From NCBI GenBank assembly GCA_964439415.1, contig CAYTOJ010000039.1, positions 1 through 15,216 on the forward strand: a DNA stretch of 15,216 bases, in the 5' to 3' direction. A program made the translations under genes and the position numbers. How positions within the stretch are numbered: the first letter of the stretch is position 1; each line of letters starts with the position of its first letter. This DNA is from CAYTOJ01 sp964439415. GTDB lineage: Bacteria > Pseudomonadota > Alphaproteobacteria > Rickettsiales > CAZAGG01. Under the pieces are notes generated by a model. That model made no database searches, was not told the DNA's origin, and worked only from the letters and a program-made list of their open reading frames with translations. This document shows, one piece after another, positions 15,174 through 15,216 of this stretch.

Positions 15174-15216
15174 TTATGCGGCCTTTTTGAGAGTATTATT
15201 GATATACTGCATAGGG
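15174..15216 (-). CDS. C-terminal fragment, possible IS transposase
   Basis: An open frame enters from the right edge on the minus strand and ends in PMQYINNTLKKAA before a TAA at 15174. A C terminus with TPM-(Q/E)-Y or similar is common at the end of IS3/IS481 rve-type transposases, and the adjoining sequence looks like an IS end. Only 13 residues are visible, so the identity is tentative. Confidence 0.35.
   Translation of the reverse strand, partial: PMQYINNTLKKAA

Overview
The window reads as a chromosomal stretch of an alphaproteobacterium with mid-range GC. The pointers are a short prolyl-tRNA synthetase without the large inserted editing domain, an AlaC-type aminotransferase, FlgB/FlgC/FliE rod proteins of alphaproteobacterial look, and a LemA-TPM-TPM cluster. 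A near-consensus sigma-54 promoter in front of flgB implies RpoN-controlled flagella, which argues against the reduced Rickettsiales. I cannot place it to genus. Most of the content is housekeeping, tightly packed, with many 1-8 nt gene overlaps.

Layout. 1-99: a non-coding tail with a small terminator-like hairpin. 100-1943 (minus): a sugar-type C-methyltransferase whose stop overlaps the start of ruvA. 2046-4002 (plus): a three-gene envelope operon (LemA lipoprotein, secreted Gly-tailed TPM protein, membrane TPM protein), then proS at 4065-5354. 5361-6737 (minus): the flagellar proximal-rod genes flgB, flgC and fliE behind a sigma-54 promoter. A 210-bp gap between flgC and fliE carries three inverted repeats in a row. 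6850-7266 (plus): a small VTT/DedA-like membrane protein. 7355-12647 (plus): a five-gene run made of alaC, an M17 leucyl aminopeptidase, tldD, a phosphoribosyltransferase and a HAD phosphatase. 12666-15094 (minus): panD and glyS, overlapping by one base. 15146-15216: a likely end of an insertion sequence running off the right edge.

How the genes fit together. M17 aminopeptidase plus TldD form a peptide-breakdown pair, and AlaC next door handles released alanine and pyruvate. The phosphoribosyltransferase and HAD protein overlap and probably work in one small nucleotide or sugar-phosphate pathway that I cannot name. FlgB, FlgC and FliE build the MS-ring/rod junction. ProS and GlyS are translation enzymes; PanD feeds pantothenate and CoA synthesis.

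I found no CRISPR array, defence island, phage genes, tRNA or rRNA. No clearly undescribed system stands out. The best leads are the sigma-54 promoter, the inverted-repeat cluster between flgC and fliE, the phosphoribosyltransferase-HAD pair, and the possible IS end upstream of panD.
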